Shown here: piece after piece, positions 8,772 to 16,484 of the stretch | Layout: each line of letters opens with the position of its first letter | Position numbering within the stretch: position 1 is the first letter of the stretch | DNA from: Prevotella sp. P5-108 | Lineage (GTDB): Bacteria > Bacteroidota > Bacteroidia > Bacteroidales > Bacteroidaceae | Reading direction: 5' to 3' | DNA length: 64,000 nt | Assembly (NCBI RefSeq): GCF_002251385.1 | Contig: NZ_NPJJ01000030.1 | Location: forward strand, 43,643-107,642 | Position numbers and translations under genes: made by a program | The notes under the pieces: model-generated | The model's database searches: none | The model's input: only the letters and a program-made list of their open reading frames with translations | What the model was told of the DNA's origin: nothing

Positions 8772-9995
8772 ATGAAATATATGAACAAGATATTGGCCGC
8801 CTGCTTCTGCGCCCTGCTCGCTTCGTGTATGGGCAGCGACTATGCAGACCCCAACATGACAGAAAACCCCTTCGGCAACAGCCAGATTGCCGAAACCAAT
8901 GTGATGAATATCGGTGACTTGAAGGAAAGCAAAGACTTCAAGTTCATCATCGCCAATGGTGCTTACAAGAAGGTGGAGAAGAGCATCCAGATTAAGGGCC
9001 GCGTGACCGGAAACGATGCTCAGAGCAACCTCTACAACACCATCTCTATCGAAGACGCCACTGGAGCCATCGAGGTTTCCGTAGGCCAGGGTGGAACCAG
9101 TGGTTTCATGCCCGTAGGTCAGGAAGTGCTCGTAGAGCTCAAGGGTCTCTACATCGGCGGTTACCGCAAGAAGGCTCAGATAGGTACTGTATATACCAGC
9201 GCCAACGGTACTCTCGGCATCGGGCGCATGAATCGTCAGGAGTGGGCCCAGCACTACAAGATTATCGGCACCGCCGACCCCTCTCAGGTGGTTCCCACCG
9301 AGTTTGATGTGACCAAGATTGCCGACGCAAGCTACATCAACGCCAACGCCAGCCGACTGATGACCATCAGTGGCGTGGAGTTCTCAGCCGCCGACGGCAA
9401 GGCTGTCTATGCTCCCGATGACGGCAGCGTGACTCTGACCAGCAACTGCGCCAACCGCGGCCTCAAGGGCCTCGATGAGAAGAACATCGTAGTGCGTACC
9501 AGCACTTATGCCAAGTTTGCCAAGGCCGTTCTGCCCACTGGCAAGGTTAAGATTACTGGTATCTTCTCTCGCTTCAACGACACCTGGCAGATCCAGATAC
9601 GTTCGCTCGACGATGTCGTTGCCGACGACCCATTTGCAGGTATCGACGGCACTGGTCTGGGCACAGCCGAGTCACCTATCGACGTGACACGCGCACTGAG
9701 CCTCATCGCCAAGAGCGCCTACGAAGCCACCAAGGAGTACTATGTGACAGGCATCATCTCAAAAATCAAGGAGGTCGATACCGGCAACTATGGCAATGCC
9801 ACATATTATATATCTGTTGATGGCAAGGACGCCAACAACCTCACCGTCTTCCGTGGTTACAACATCGGTGGAGAGAAATTCACCGCCGAGGACCAGATCA
9901 AGGTAGGCCAGAAGGTTGTCGTTGCCGGTACGCTCACCCTCTACGGCACCGAGCCAGAGATGAACGCTGGCAACAAGATTATATCCATAAAGTAA
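8772..9995 (+). CDS. DUF5689-type OB-fold lipoprotein
   Basis: 407-aa envelope lipoprotein: signal with LLASC (Cys19). Residues about 40-270 match the DUF5689 layout, with an OB-fold-like core (IQIKGRVTGND, LYNTISIEDATGAIEV, VGQEVLVELKGL) followed by a second beta unit. Residues about 290-407 form a DUF6359-like module starting GTAESPIDVTRAL and containing YYVTGIISKI and IKVGQKVVVAG, also OB-like. OB folds commonly bind single-stranded nucleic acid. The gene lies between the TonB receptor and the three-module OB lipoprotein, 14 and 31 bases away, in one operon. Probably the surface binding subunit delivering ligand to the receptor (inference). The same module is repeated three more times in the next gene. 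Confidence 0.8.
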   Translation: MKYMNKILAACFCALLASCMGSDYADPNMTENPFGNSQIAETNVMNIGDLKESKDFKFIIANGAYKKVEKSIQIKGRVTGNDAQSNLYNTISIEDATGAIEVSVGQGGTSGFMPVGQEVLVELKGLYIGGYRKKAQIGTVYTSANGTLGIGRMNRQEWAQHYKIIGTADPSQVVPTEFDVTKIADASYINANASRLMTISGVEFSAADGKAVYAPDDGSVTLTSNCANRGLKGLDEKNIVVRTSTYAKFAKAVLPTGKVKITGIFSRFNDTWQIQIRSLDDVVADDPFAGIDGTGLGTAESPIDVTRALSLIAKSAYEATKEYYVTGIISKIKEVDTGNYGNATYYISVDGKDANNLTVFRGYNIGGEKFTAEDQIKVGQKVVVAGTLTLYGTEPEMNAGNKIISIK

Positions 9996-10026
9996 CACAT
10001 CATTAAGAAATAAAAGAAACAAAGAT

Positions 10027-11760
10027 ATGAAAAAACTTATTTATTCAATGCTTGCCTTGGCCACTATCGCCTTTGGCTTCTGTAGCTGCGAAGACGTTCC
10101 TATGCCTTACGGCTATCCACAGGGATCTACCGACCCCACCAATCCTGACCTCCCCGCAGAGGGTGAGGGTACACTCGAGTCTCCCTACAATGTGGCTGCT
10201 GCCAACGCAGTAATCGCCGGCGGCGACTTCGACCCCGAGAAGCAGTTCTACATCAAGGGTATCGTTACCTCTATCGATGAGACCGACGGTTTCCCCAACT
10301 CTTTTGGCAATGTCACCTACAACATCTCTGACAAGGCCGACGCTTCCAACAAGCTCTTGGTTTACCGTGGCATGGGCTTCGGTGGCGCCAAGGTTAATTC
10401 TACCGACGACCTCAAGGTAGGCGACGAAGTTGTAGTTATGGGTAAGCTCATCAACTACAGCGGCAAGTACGAGGTGACACAGGGCAGCAAGATTGTAGTA
10501 CGCAATGGCCAGTCATCTGTCACCACCGGCACTCCCGAAGGTGAGGGTACCCTGCAGAGCCCCTACAACGTGGCTGCAGCCCTCAAGCTGGTCAGCGCTC
10601 TGCCTGCCGACGTTCCCACAGAGAACGCCCTCTATGTAAAGGGTAAGATTTCCAAGATCAACAGCGTAGAGACTGCCACATTCGGCAACGCCAACTACTA
10701 TATCTCTGACGACGGCACCGAGAACGGACAGATTCTTATCTTCCAGAGCTACTATCTGGGCAATGTGAAGTTTACTTCTGCCGACCAGATCAAGGTGGGC
10801 GACGAGGTTATCATCTATGGTAAGTTTGTCAACTTCAAGGGCAATACCCCCGAGACCGTAGGCAAGGGTACATCTTACATCTACTCTCTCAACGGCAAGA
10901 CCCAAGGCGGCGGCGAAACCGGTGGCACCACTACTGGCGAAGCCAAGGGCGACGGTACCAAGAACAACCCCTACAACGCTTTGGGCGCTAAGGCATTTGC
11001 CAGCAAGCTGGAGTCTGGCCAGACTTCTACCGAAGAGGTATACATCAAGGGTAAGATTTCAAGCATCAAGTACAACTTCTCTGCAGAGTTCGGTACAGCC
11101 ACCTTCAATATCTCTGACGATGGCAAGGCTGCCAACGAGTTTATCATCTACAGCACCCTCTACCTCAACAACGAGAAGTACACTACCGGCGACCTGCTGA
11201 GCGTAGGCGACGATGTAGTCATCCTGGGTAAGGTGACCAACTACAACGGTACTCTCGAGACTGCCTCAAGAGCCAGCTACATCTACTCATGGACCAAGAA
11301 TGGCGGAAGCACCGGCGGTGAAGGCGGTGGCGGCGAAGCTACTGGCAGCGACGTGACCATCAAGGCTGGCGACATCTCCAGCACCAATGCTGCCGACGTG
11401 ACCGAGGTGACCGTCAACGGCATCGGCTTCTCCTTCAGCAAGGGCTCAGGCGCCAACGCTCCTAAGTACTATACAGCTGGTGGCGGTACCATCCGTATGT
11501 ATCCCAGCAACTCTGTTACCATCAACGCCGGCAGCAAGAAGATTGCCAAGATCGTGGTAGAGTGCGACGCTTACAACGGTGTCAACTACACCGCAGAGGG
11601 CAAGGCCACCTGTTCTCCTGGCAAGGCTACTCTCAACAACCTCACCTACACCTTCAGCGAAATCAATGCAGCCAAGGTGACCATCACCGACGCTGCCGAG
11701 GGTACAGGTCAGCCCAAGCAGCTGCGCATCAAGTCTATGCAAATCACATTTGCCAAGTAA
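10027..11760 (+). CDS. Lipoprotein with three tandem OB-fold (DUF6359-like) modules
   Basis: 577-aa lipoprotein (signal ending FGFCSC, Cys21). Three tandem modules of about 115 residues begin GEGTLESPYNV (~47), GEGTLQSPYNV (~172) and GDGTKNNPYNA (~300). Each continues with a YIKG strand, FGxxxYNISD, a second strand with a Tyr/Leu pair, and VGDEVVVMGK. They are joined by Gly/Thr-rich linkers (TQGGGETGGTTTG, GGSTGGEGGGGEA). A distinct C-terminal domain (~440-577) with strands such as VTVNGIGFSFSKGSG follows. Last gene of the receptor operon, ended by the perfect hairpin at 11785. The repeated binding module on flexible linkers suggests multivalent capture of a long polymer, which fits DNA or RNA; this is inference. 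Confidence 0.8.
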   Translation: MKKLIYSMLALATIAFGFCSCEDVPMPYGYPQGSTDPTNPDLPAEGEGTLESPYNVAAANAVIAGGDFDPEKQFYIKGIVTSIDETDGFPNSFGNVTYNISDKADASNKLLVYRGMGFGGAKVNSTDDLKVGDEVVVMGKLINYSGKYEVTQGSKIVVRNGQSSVTTGTPEGEGTLQSPYNVAAALKLVSALPADVPTENALYVKGKISKINSVETATFGNANYYISDDGTENGQILIFQSYYLGNVKFTSADQIKVGDEVIIYGKFVNFKGNTPETVGKGTSYIYSLNGKTQGGGETGGTTTGEAKGDGTKNNPYNALGAKAFASKLESGQTSTEEVYIKGKISSIKYNFSAEFGTATFNISDDGKAANEFIIYSTLYLNNEKYTTGDLLSVGDDVVILGKVTNYNGTLETASRASYIYSWTKNGGSTGGEGGGGEATGSDVTIKAGDISSTNAADVTEVTVNGIGFSFSKGSGANAPKYYTAGGGTIRMYPSNSVTINAGSKKIAKIVVECDAYNGVNYTAEGKATCSPGKATLNNLTYTFSEINAAKVTITDAAEGTGQPKQLRIKSMQITFAK

Positions 11761-11784
11761 GGACACAGCATCCTGAATCATACT

Positions 11785-11820
11785 ATATCCCGTATCATCC
11801 TCAGCGATGATACGGGATAT
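11785..11820 (+). terminator. Perfect terminator hairpin of the receptor/OB-fold operon
   Basis: 15-bp perfect stem (11785-11799 with 11806-11820) around a 6-base loop, then TTTGTTT. Ends the operon that starts with the TonB receptor. Confidence 0.9.
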
Positions 11821-12016
11821 TTTGTTTACACCTTATTATATATATAGGGGCCATGCCGAATCAGTGGAGACCACCGGTGCCTCTGCCAGAGCCGTCCTGC
11901 ACCAGGAGCCCACGCCCATAGCGCCCGCTGCGACAGTCTGCGCCACCCTCTTCGACGCCCGCGCACCCATAGCCACGCCAATTATCACCCTCGGAGACAA
12001 AAAATATTTCGAAACA
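11821..12016. other. Intergenic stretch with no recognised gene
   Basis: Between the operon terminator and the L31 promoter. Short chance reading frames on both strands but no start, family motif or RNA structure I can support. An AT-rich run of TA steps at about 11832-11847 stands out. Confidence 0.5.
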
Positions 12017-12048
12017 TTTGGCAGTTAAGCGAAAAAGCAGTAATTTTG
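12017..12048 (+). promoter_or_regulatory. Promoter of the L31 gene
   Basis: TTTG at 12017-12020 and TAATTTTG at 12041-12048, spaced by exactly 20 bases: the best consensus match in the window. The ATG follows at 12098. Confidence 0.8.
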
Positions 12049-12097
12049 CACTCCGTAACGTATTCGGACAATTTATAAACAAATAACAATAAACGAA

Positions 12098-12349
12098 ATG
12101 AAACAAGGTATTCACCCAGAAAACTATCGCCCCGTCGTATTCAAGGATATGTCCAACGGCGATATGTTCCTTACAAAGTCTACATGCAAGACTAATGATA
12201 CAGTAGAGTTTGAAGGCGAGACTTATCCAGTGGTAAAGATTGAAATCTCAAGCACCTCTCACCCCTTCTACACAGGTAAGAGCAAGCTTGTTGACACCGC
12301 AGGTCGCGTTGACCGCTTCATGAACCGCTACGGTAAGCTGAAGAAGTAA
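12098..12349 (+). CDS. rpmE2: 50S ribosomal protein L31 type B
   Basis: 83-aa ribosomal protein of the large subunit. It starts [17 protein letters not shown], contains the HPFYTGKS segment and ends in a basic [11 protein letters not shown] tail. The CxxC zinc-binding pair of the type A protein is absent, which makes it the zinc-independent type B form; this is the usual form in Bacteroidetes. Monocistronic: own promoter at 12017-12048 and a terminator at 12380-12423. Confidence 0.97.
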   Translation: MKQGIHPENYRPVVFKDMSNGDMFLTKSTCKTNDTVEFEGETYPVVKIEISSTSHPFYTGKSKLVDTAGRVDRFMNRYGKLKK

Positions 12350-12379
12350 TATATCTTTCGAATATATTCATTCCATGCT

Positions 12380-12423
12380 AAAGTGCGTTCTAACGTAGTT
12401 GCATATGCGTTAGACAGCACTTT
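12380..12423 (+). terminator. Terminator of the L31 gene
   Basis: Two-part stem: AAAGTGC (12380) with GCACTTT (12417), and TCTAACG (12389) with CGTTAGA (12408), followed by a run of T to 12427. Canonical rho-independent terminator. Confidence 0.9.
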
Positions 12424-12458
12424 TTTTCATGCCATTTCTATCTATTAACTTTATAACA

Positions 12459-13361
12459 ATGAACAAATTCCTTTCCTTTCTTTCTGCGGCTGTCATCATG
12501 CTGACGCTTGTCGCATGTGGCGGAGATGACGGACCGTCTGACCCAGGTCAGGGACAGAATAAGGTGGTCAACACCAACCGCAACATCCCCACATCGATGA
12601 CCCCCAAAGAGATTACCCACCTGGAGTTTCCCAAGCTGGCAAGCGAAAACAGCATTGTTCTCGTCCATCACACATCGGGTGCGCAGGACGTGAGCTACTC
12701 TTGCGAGTGGGACTACAAGAAGAAGTCCAACCGCTGGTCGTGTTGCGCCATGACCAACAAGACCATCAAGGGCGGCGCAGGTCGCGTGGGAGATTTCGAG
12801 GAAGACCCCAACCTGCCCACAGCCATGCGCTTCAGCGACACCAATGCGATGTACACCCGCTCGGGCTACACCCGTGGCCACCTGATTGCCTCTGCCGACA
12901 TCCAATACTCGCGCGAAGCCAACCACTCTACATTCTACTACAGCAACATCCAACCTCAGCACTACGACTTCAATGCCGGACAGAATTATGAGGGCATTTG
13001 GGTGCGTATGGAGAGCTGGGTGCGCAAGAAGGCCGAATCGCTCAAGGACGGTGACACCCTCTTCGTGTGCAAAGGCGGAACCATCGACAAGGAAAGCCAG
13101 ATTATGGAGCGCGTCAAGGGCCAACTCATCGTGCCCAAGTACTTCTACATGGCGCTGCTCATGAAGACGGGCTCCGAATACAAGGCTATTGCGCTCTGGG
13201 TAGAGCACCAGAAGAAGGTGGACACATCGGCCGTCAAGGACCATGCCATCACCGTCAAGGAACTCCAGAACCTTACCGGCATCGACTTCTTCTGCAATCT
13301 GCCCGACGATATCGAAAACCGCGTAGAGGGCAAGATTAGCCCCATCAGCTGGGGACTCTGA
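12459..13361 (+). CDS. Secreted DNA/RNA non-specific endonuclease, lipoprotein
   Basis: 300-aa NUC1-family nuclease with a lipoprotein signal (LTLVAC, Cys20). The core motif reads YTRGHL at residues 137-142: the Arg-Gly-His triad is kept (His141) but the usual Asp before Arg is Thr. The metal-binding Asn is in YSNIQPQ (~163), followed by the conserved NYEGIWVRMESWV helix. The ATG at 12459 gives a clean signal peptide; an in-frame ATG at 12429 only adds residues overlapping the preceding terminator. It follows L31 but has no tight linkage to it, and ends before a strong hairpin at 13395. With the EEP enzyme and the nuclease at 609 it makes three exported nuclease-fold proteins in 13 kb. Confidence 0.9.
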   Translation: MNKFLSFLSAAVIMLTLVACGGDDGPSDPGQGQNKVVNTNRNIPTSMTPKEITHLEFPKLASENSIVLVHHTSGAQDVSYSCEWDYKKKSNRWSCCAMTNKTIKGGAGRVGDFEEDPNLPTAMRFSDTNAMYTRSGYTRGHLIASADIQYSREANHSTFYYSNIQPQHYDFNAGQNYEGIWVRMESWVRKKAESLKDGDTLFVCKGGTIDKESQIMERVKGQLIVPKYFYMALLMKTGSEYKAIALWVEHQKKVDTSAVKDHAITVKELQNLTGIDFFCNLPDDIENRVEGKISPISWGL

Positions 13362-13394
13362 CACTCCCCTGCCCTTACGGACAGACATAACCAT

Positions 13395-13437
13395 AAGCGC
13401 TCCTTCGCCCAGGCACCATGCTGGCGAAGGAGCGCTT
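13395..13437 (+). terminator. Terminator of the second nuclease gene
   Basis: 15-bp perfect GC-rich stem (13395-13409 with 13423-13437) and 13-base loop, followed by GCCGTTTTCTT. Confidence 0.85.
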
Positions 13438-13523
13438 GCCGTTTTCTTCCCCGCCATCATTCCCGCCCGGTCGGCCTACGAGCCATTCTGCATGGCGACC
13501 GCAAACGACCTCGTTGCGTGGCT

Positions 13524-13580
13524 TGATTTCATCATTTCATAGCTTGACAGGATTATTGCGCACCGCGATTTCACCATTTC
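13524..13580. repeat. Two copies of a GATTTC-NNN-ATTTC motif
   Basis: Motif at 13524-13538 and again at 13567-13580, in the 440-base intergenic stretch 13362-13805 that otherwise holds only the two flanking terminators. The same motif ends the 86-base elements at 27640 and 49377, and occurs once more inside the second. Confidence 0.45.
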
Positions 13581-13747
13581 ACGGTTTGCATCCACTTTCA
13601 GCACCACCATCCCAGTGTTTTCCTCTTCCGCCGGCTGATAGTCCACAGCCCCGACCGCTATCAGCGTAGCGGCTGTTGCTCTGCCCGTGACAGCTGTCAC
13701 TGTCGGTATGGCGGCTGCGTTTCTGCCCGCAGTCCCTAACAACAGAC

Positions 13748-13783
13748 AGGGCGGCTATCCCTCATCATCGGGATGGCCGCCCT
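13748..13783 (-). terminator. Terminator-like hairpin downstream of the 13806 gene
   Basis: 14-bp stem with one G:T pair (AGGGCGGC.. with ..GCCGCCCT), 22 bases past the stop of the minus-strand lipoprotein gene. The downstream T tract on the minus strand is weak. Confidence 0.65.
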
Positions 13784-13805
13784 GGTCGTCGTGGTCTGCA
13801 GTGTT

Positions 13806-14570
13806 CTATCTGTGTCCGTTCTTTATCGTGATGTTGCGCTCCACGGGAGCGGTCTTGTCATCGGCCTTCTTGCCACCGAAAGTCTTGCCGGCGACCACTG
13901 CTGTGGTCTCGACCTTGACGCGCTGGGGCAGACGCTTGGTCAGATTGAAGTCGTCTTCCTCTTCGATGTTCACGCCCACGCTCGTACCCTTGAAGTGGGT
14001 GGTGCTCAGCTTGTCCAGGTTGTTGTAGGCGATGAGCATATTGACAGGGTCTTGGCCCGACTGGCTGGGGTCGTAGGAGATTTCAATGCCGCCATATCCG
14101 TTGACACACCAAGAGAAATTGGTGCGCGTCTCGCCCTCGTCCTCGTTGTAGCGATACTCCGTGCCGCGGCCCTTGACGTCTGACGAGGCACTGAGCTCAA
14201 AGTGCCATATCACCTGATAGTCGGTATACACGGTCTGCCCGGCCTGGTTCTTGAAGTACATGCGCAGCGGGCCCTCCCATTCGCCGTTGAGATAGCGCGC
14301 CATGGTGGTGCGCGAGTTGTTTATGTCGGCATTTACCGCATTGATAAACGAGCGGTAGTCATAGTCCGAAGCGTAGGGATAATAGTGGTCAAACCAGTCG
14401 GCAGTGGTACGGTCGTCGGTACCGAAGTCACCATAACGGTTGAAATACTCAGTCAAAGCTCTGTCGAGGTCGAAATAGTAGTCATAGTCGTCGCTCTCAC
14501 CACACGACACCATCGTCGCCGACATCATCACCAGCACCACGGCTGTCATCAAGGTTGCTAACTTTTTCAT
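13806..14570 (-). CDS. Lipoprotein of unknown function
   Basis: 254-aa exported protein I do not recognise. The signal ends MVSCG, giving a lipidated Cys at about residue 23. The mature N-terminus is very acidic and tyrosine-rich (ESDDYDYYFDLDRAL) and has a helical stretch with repeated aromatic residues (DWFDHYYPYASDYDY). The second half looks like a beta sandwich: WEGPLRMYF, YTDYQVIWHFEL, TEYRYNEDEGETRTNF, GGIEISYDP. A Lys-rich tail closes it. It has its own promoter (14611-14641) and terminator, so it is monocistronic. The architecture, a short helical cap and a lipocalin-like sheet, resembles small Bacteroidales lipoproteins of unknown role, but I cannot name the family. Confidence 0.7.
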   Translation of the reverse strand: MKKLATLMTAVVLVMMSATMVSCGESDDYDYYFDLDRALTEYFNRYGDFGTDDRTTADWFDHYYPYASDYDYRSFINAVNADINNSRTTMARYLNGEWEGPLRMYFKNQAGQTVYTDYQVIWHFELSASSDVKGRGTEYRYNEDEGETRTNFSWCVNGYGGIEISYDPSQSGQDPVNMLIAYNNLDKLSTTHFKGTSVGVNIEEEDDFNLTKRLPQRVKVETTAVVAGKTFGGKKADDKTAPVERNITIKNGHR

Positions 14571-14610
14571 AATCGTATATTTTTAGTTGTTATTGCTTAT
14601 TGTTATGCTG

Positions 14611-14641
14611 CAAAATTAGCATTATATCCTGACAATGCCAA
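14611..14641 (-). promoter_or_regulatory. Promoter of the 13806 lipoprotein gene
   Basis: On the minus strand TTG (14641-14639) and TAATTTTG (14618-14611) with a 20-base spacer; about 40 bases before the ATG at 14570. Confidence 0.7.
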
Positions 14642-14748
14642 TGGAAAATGGATATTCTTTGGTGGGCTTATCCCTACACTTTGTGGGGAAAACCCTAAAT
14701 AATCTAAAAATCTCTGCTTTACGCCTTCTCCGTCTCGTGAGAAATAAG

Positions 14749-14756
14749 TAACTTTG
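14749..14756 (+). promoter_or_regulatory. -7 box of the gpx-trxB operon
   Basis: TAACTTTG 33 bases before the ATG at 14789. No clear TTTG is seen 20 bases upstream, so only the proximal element is supported. Confidence 0.5.
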
Positions 14757-14788
14757 TCGCCATATAACTGATATTTATAGTAAACAAG

Positions 14789-15343
14789 ATGAAAACCGTT
14801 TTCGATTTTGCTGTCAAAGACAGAAAAGGCAAGGAGGTATCGCTGCGCGAGTATGCCAACGAAGTGCTCCTCATAGTAAACACCGCTACCAAGTGTGGCT
14901 TTACTCCTCAGTATGAGGAACTCGAAGCCCTCTATCAGGAATATCACACCCAGGGCTTTGAAATCCTCGATTTCCCCTGCAACCAGTTTGGCCAGCAGGC
15001 CCCCGGCACCGATGAGTCTATCCACAATTTCTGCAAACTCACCTACGGCACCGACTTCCCCCGTTTCAAGAAGGTCAAGGTCAACGGCGACGATGCCGAC
15101 CCTCTCTTCCGTTTTCTGCAGGAGCAGCGCGGTTTTGCCGGCTGGGACGAGAGCCATCCCCTCACCCCAGTCCTCGACAAGATGCTCAGCGAGGCCGACC
15201 CTGACTACAAGCAGAAGAGCGATATCAAGTGGAATTTCACCAAGTTCCTCATCAACAAGCGCGGTATGGTGGTAGCCCGCTTCGAGCCCACCGAAAGCCT
15301 CGACAACATCAGCAAGGAAATAGAAAAACTCTTAGCCCAATAA
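14789..15343 (+). CDS. Glutathione peroxidase family protein (peroxide reductase)
   Basis: 184-aa thioredoxin-fold peroxidase that reduces hydrogen peroxide and organic peroxides. Bacterial cysteine-type members usually take electrons from thioredoxin rather than glutathione. The catalytic Cys36 lies in NTATKCGFT, the FPCNQFGQQ motif carries the active-site Gln and a likely resolving Cys, and WNFTKFLI holds the conserved Trp-Asn-Phe. Length is normal. The thioredoxin reductase gene begins four bases after its stop, so the pair forms a self-contained peroxide-reduction operon, which supports thioredoxin as the reductant (inference). Confidence 0.93.
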   Translation: MKTVFDFAVKDRKGKEVSLREYANEVLLIVNTATKCGFTPQYEELEALYQEYHTQGFEILDFPCNQFGQQAPGTDESIHNFCKLTYGTDFPRFKKVKVNGDDADPLFRFLQEQRGFAGWDESHPLTPVLDKMLSEADPDYKQKSDIKWNFTKFLINKRGMVVARFEPTESLDNISKEIEKLLAQ

Positions 15344-15347
15344 CAAC

Positions 15348-16277
15348 GTGGAACATACCAAATGTCTCATCATCGGCAGCGGCCCCGCCGGCTATACAGC
15401 CGCCATCTACGCCGGCCGCGCCAATCTGCAGCCCATCGAGTATTGCGGTCTGCAGACGGGTGGTCAGCTCACCCAGACCACCATCGTCGAAAACTTCCCC
15501 GGCTATCCTGAGGGCGTCGATGCCAACCAGATGATGATGGAACTGCGCGAGCAGGCCGAGCGATTCGGTGCCGACATCCGCGACGGCGTGGTGACGGCTG
15601 CCGACCTGTCCAAGCGTCCCTACATCGTGACCATCGACGACGGCACTCAGATAGAGGCCGACACCATCATCATAGCCACCGGCGCCAGCGCCAAATACCT
15701 GGGGCTGCCCGATGAGCAGAAGTACAATGGCATGGGCGTATCGGCTTGCGCCACCTGCGACGGCTTCTTCTACCGCAAGAAGGTGGTGGCTGTAGTGGGC
15801 GGCGGCGACACCGCCTGCGAAGAGGCATCCTATCTGGCCAATCTCTGCACCAAGGTCTATATGATTGTGCGCAAGCCCTACCTCCGCGCTTCCGACATCA
15901 TGCGCCGCCGCGTCGAGGAAAATCCAAAGATAGAAATCCTCTACGAGCACAACACCGAAGGACTCTATGGCGACAACGGCGTAGAGGGTGCCCACCTGGT
16001 GGCACGACGTGGCGAAGCCGATGAGCGTCACTACGATTTGCCCATCGACGGCTTTTTCCTCGCCATCGGCCATAAGCCCAACACCGACGAGTTCCGCGGA
16101 CAGATAGACATGGACGAGCAGGGGTATATCAAGACCCTGGGCGCATCGCCATGCACCAATGTCGAGGGCATATTTGCCGCCGGCGACTGTGCCGACCCCA
16201 CCTACCGTCAGGCCATCGTAGCCGCCGGCAGCGGATGCAAGGCCGCGCTCGAGGCCGAGCGCTATCTCAACCGATAG
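15348..16277 (+). CDS. trxB: Thioredoxin-disulfide reductase
   Basis: 309-aa FAD flavoenzyme passing electrons from NADPH to thioredoxin. It shows the N-terminal FAD dinucleotide motif GSGPAG (residues 10-15), the redox pair CATCDG (Cys134, Cys137), the NADPH-binding motif GGGDTACEEA, and the C-terminal FAD motif GIFAAGDC. Start is a GTG at 15348, four bases after the peroxidase stop; no better ATG is in frame. The last codons (LEAERYLNR) are part of a 44-bp sequence repeated almost exactly at 17249-17292 on the far side of a toxin-antitoxin module, which suggests that the module inserted at this gene's 3' end while the reading frame was kept intact. Confidence 0.95.
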   Translation: MEHTKCLIIGSGPAGYTAAIYAGRANLQPIEYCGLQTGGQLTQTTIVENFPGYPEGVDANQMMMELREQAERFGADIRDGVVTAADLSKRPYIVTIDDGTQIEADTIIIATGASAKYLGLPDEQKYNGMGVSACATCDGFFYRKKVVAVVGGGDTACEEASYLANLCTKVYMIVRKPYLRASDIMRRRVEENPKIEILYEHNTEGLYGDNGVEGAHLVARRGEADERHYDLPIDGFFLAIGHKPNTDEFRGQIDMDEQGYIKTLGASPCTNVEGIFAAGDCADPTYRQAIVAAGSGCKAALEAERYLNR

Positions 16278-16290
16278 GGTTGGCTGAGAC
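16247..16290. repeat. 44-bp direct repeat, left copy (trxB 3' end)
   Basis: Covers the last codons and stop of trxB. Matches 17249-17292 at 42 of 44 positions. The copies lie 1002 bases apart and bracket the toxin-antitoxin module. Confidence 0.9.
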
Positions 16291-16331
16291 TGATTACAGA
16301 TACTGTATCTGACATTCCATCTGCAATATCT

Positions 16332-16379
16332 ACACAATTCACCACATGCTTCTTGATTGAAGCAAGTGGTGAATTGTGT
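16332..16379 (+). terminator. Long hairpin between trxB and the toxin gene
   Basis: Stem of about 20 bp: ACACAATTCACCAC (16332) with GTGGTGAATTGTGT (16366) is perfect, with an inner TGCTTC/GAAGCA extension. Lies just inside the left 44-bp repeat, so it would insulate the toxin module from trxB transcription. Confidence 0.75.
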
Positions 16380-16418
16380 GTTATATAGGTGATTATTTAT
16401 AGCCAAAAGCACAAATTA

Positions 16419-16434
16419 TTCACTCAAAAGTGAA
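16419..16434. promoter_or_regulatory. Inverted repeat at the -33 region of the toxin promoter
   Basis: TTCACT-CAAA-AGTGAA, a perfect 6+6 palindrome about 20 bases in front of the TACCTTTG box. A likely operator for the HTH antitoxin, as autoregulation is usual for such pairs; binding is inferred. Confidence 0.5.
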
Positions 16435-16453
16435 TTAAATAAGAAATTATACT

Positions 16454-16461
16454 TACCTTTG
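16454..16461 (+). promoter_or_regulatory. -7 box of the toxin-antitoxin operon
   Basis: TACCTTTG followed by GC, 24 bases before the toxin ATG at 16485. A TTTG at the -33 position is missing; the palindrome at 16419-16434 occupies that place. Confidence 0.6.
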
Positions 16462-16484
16462 CAGCAACAAGAACCCATACGACT

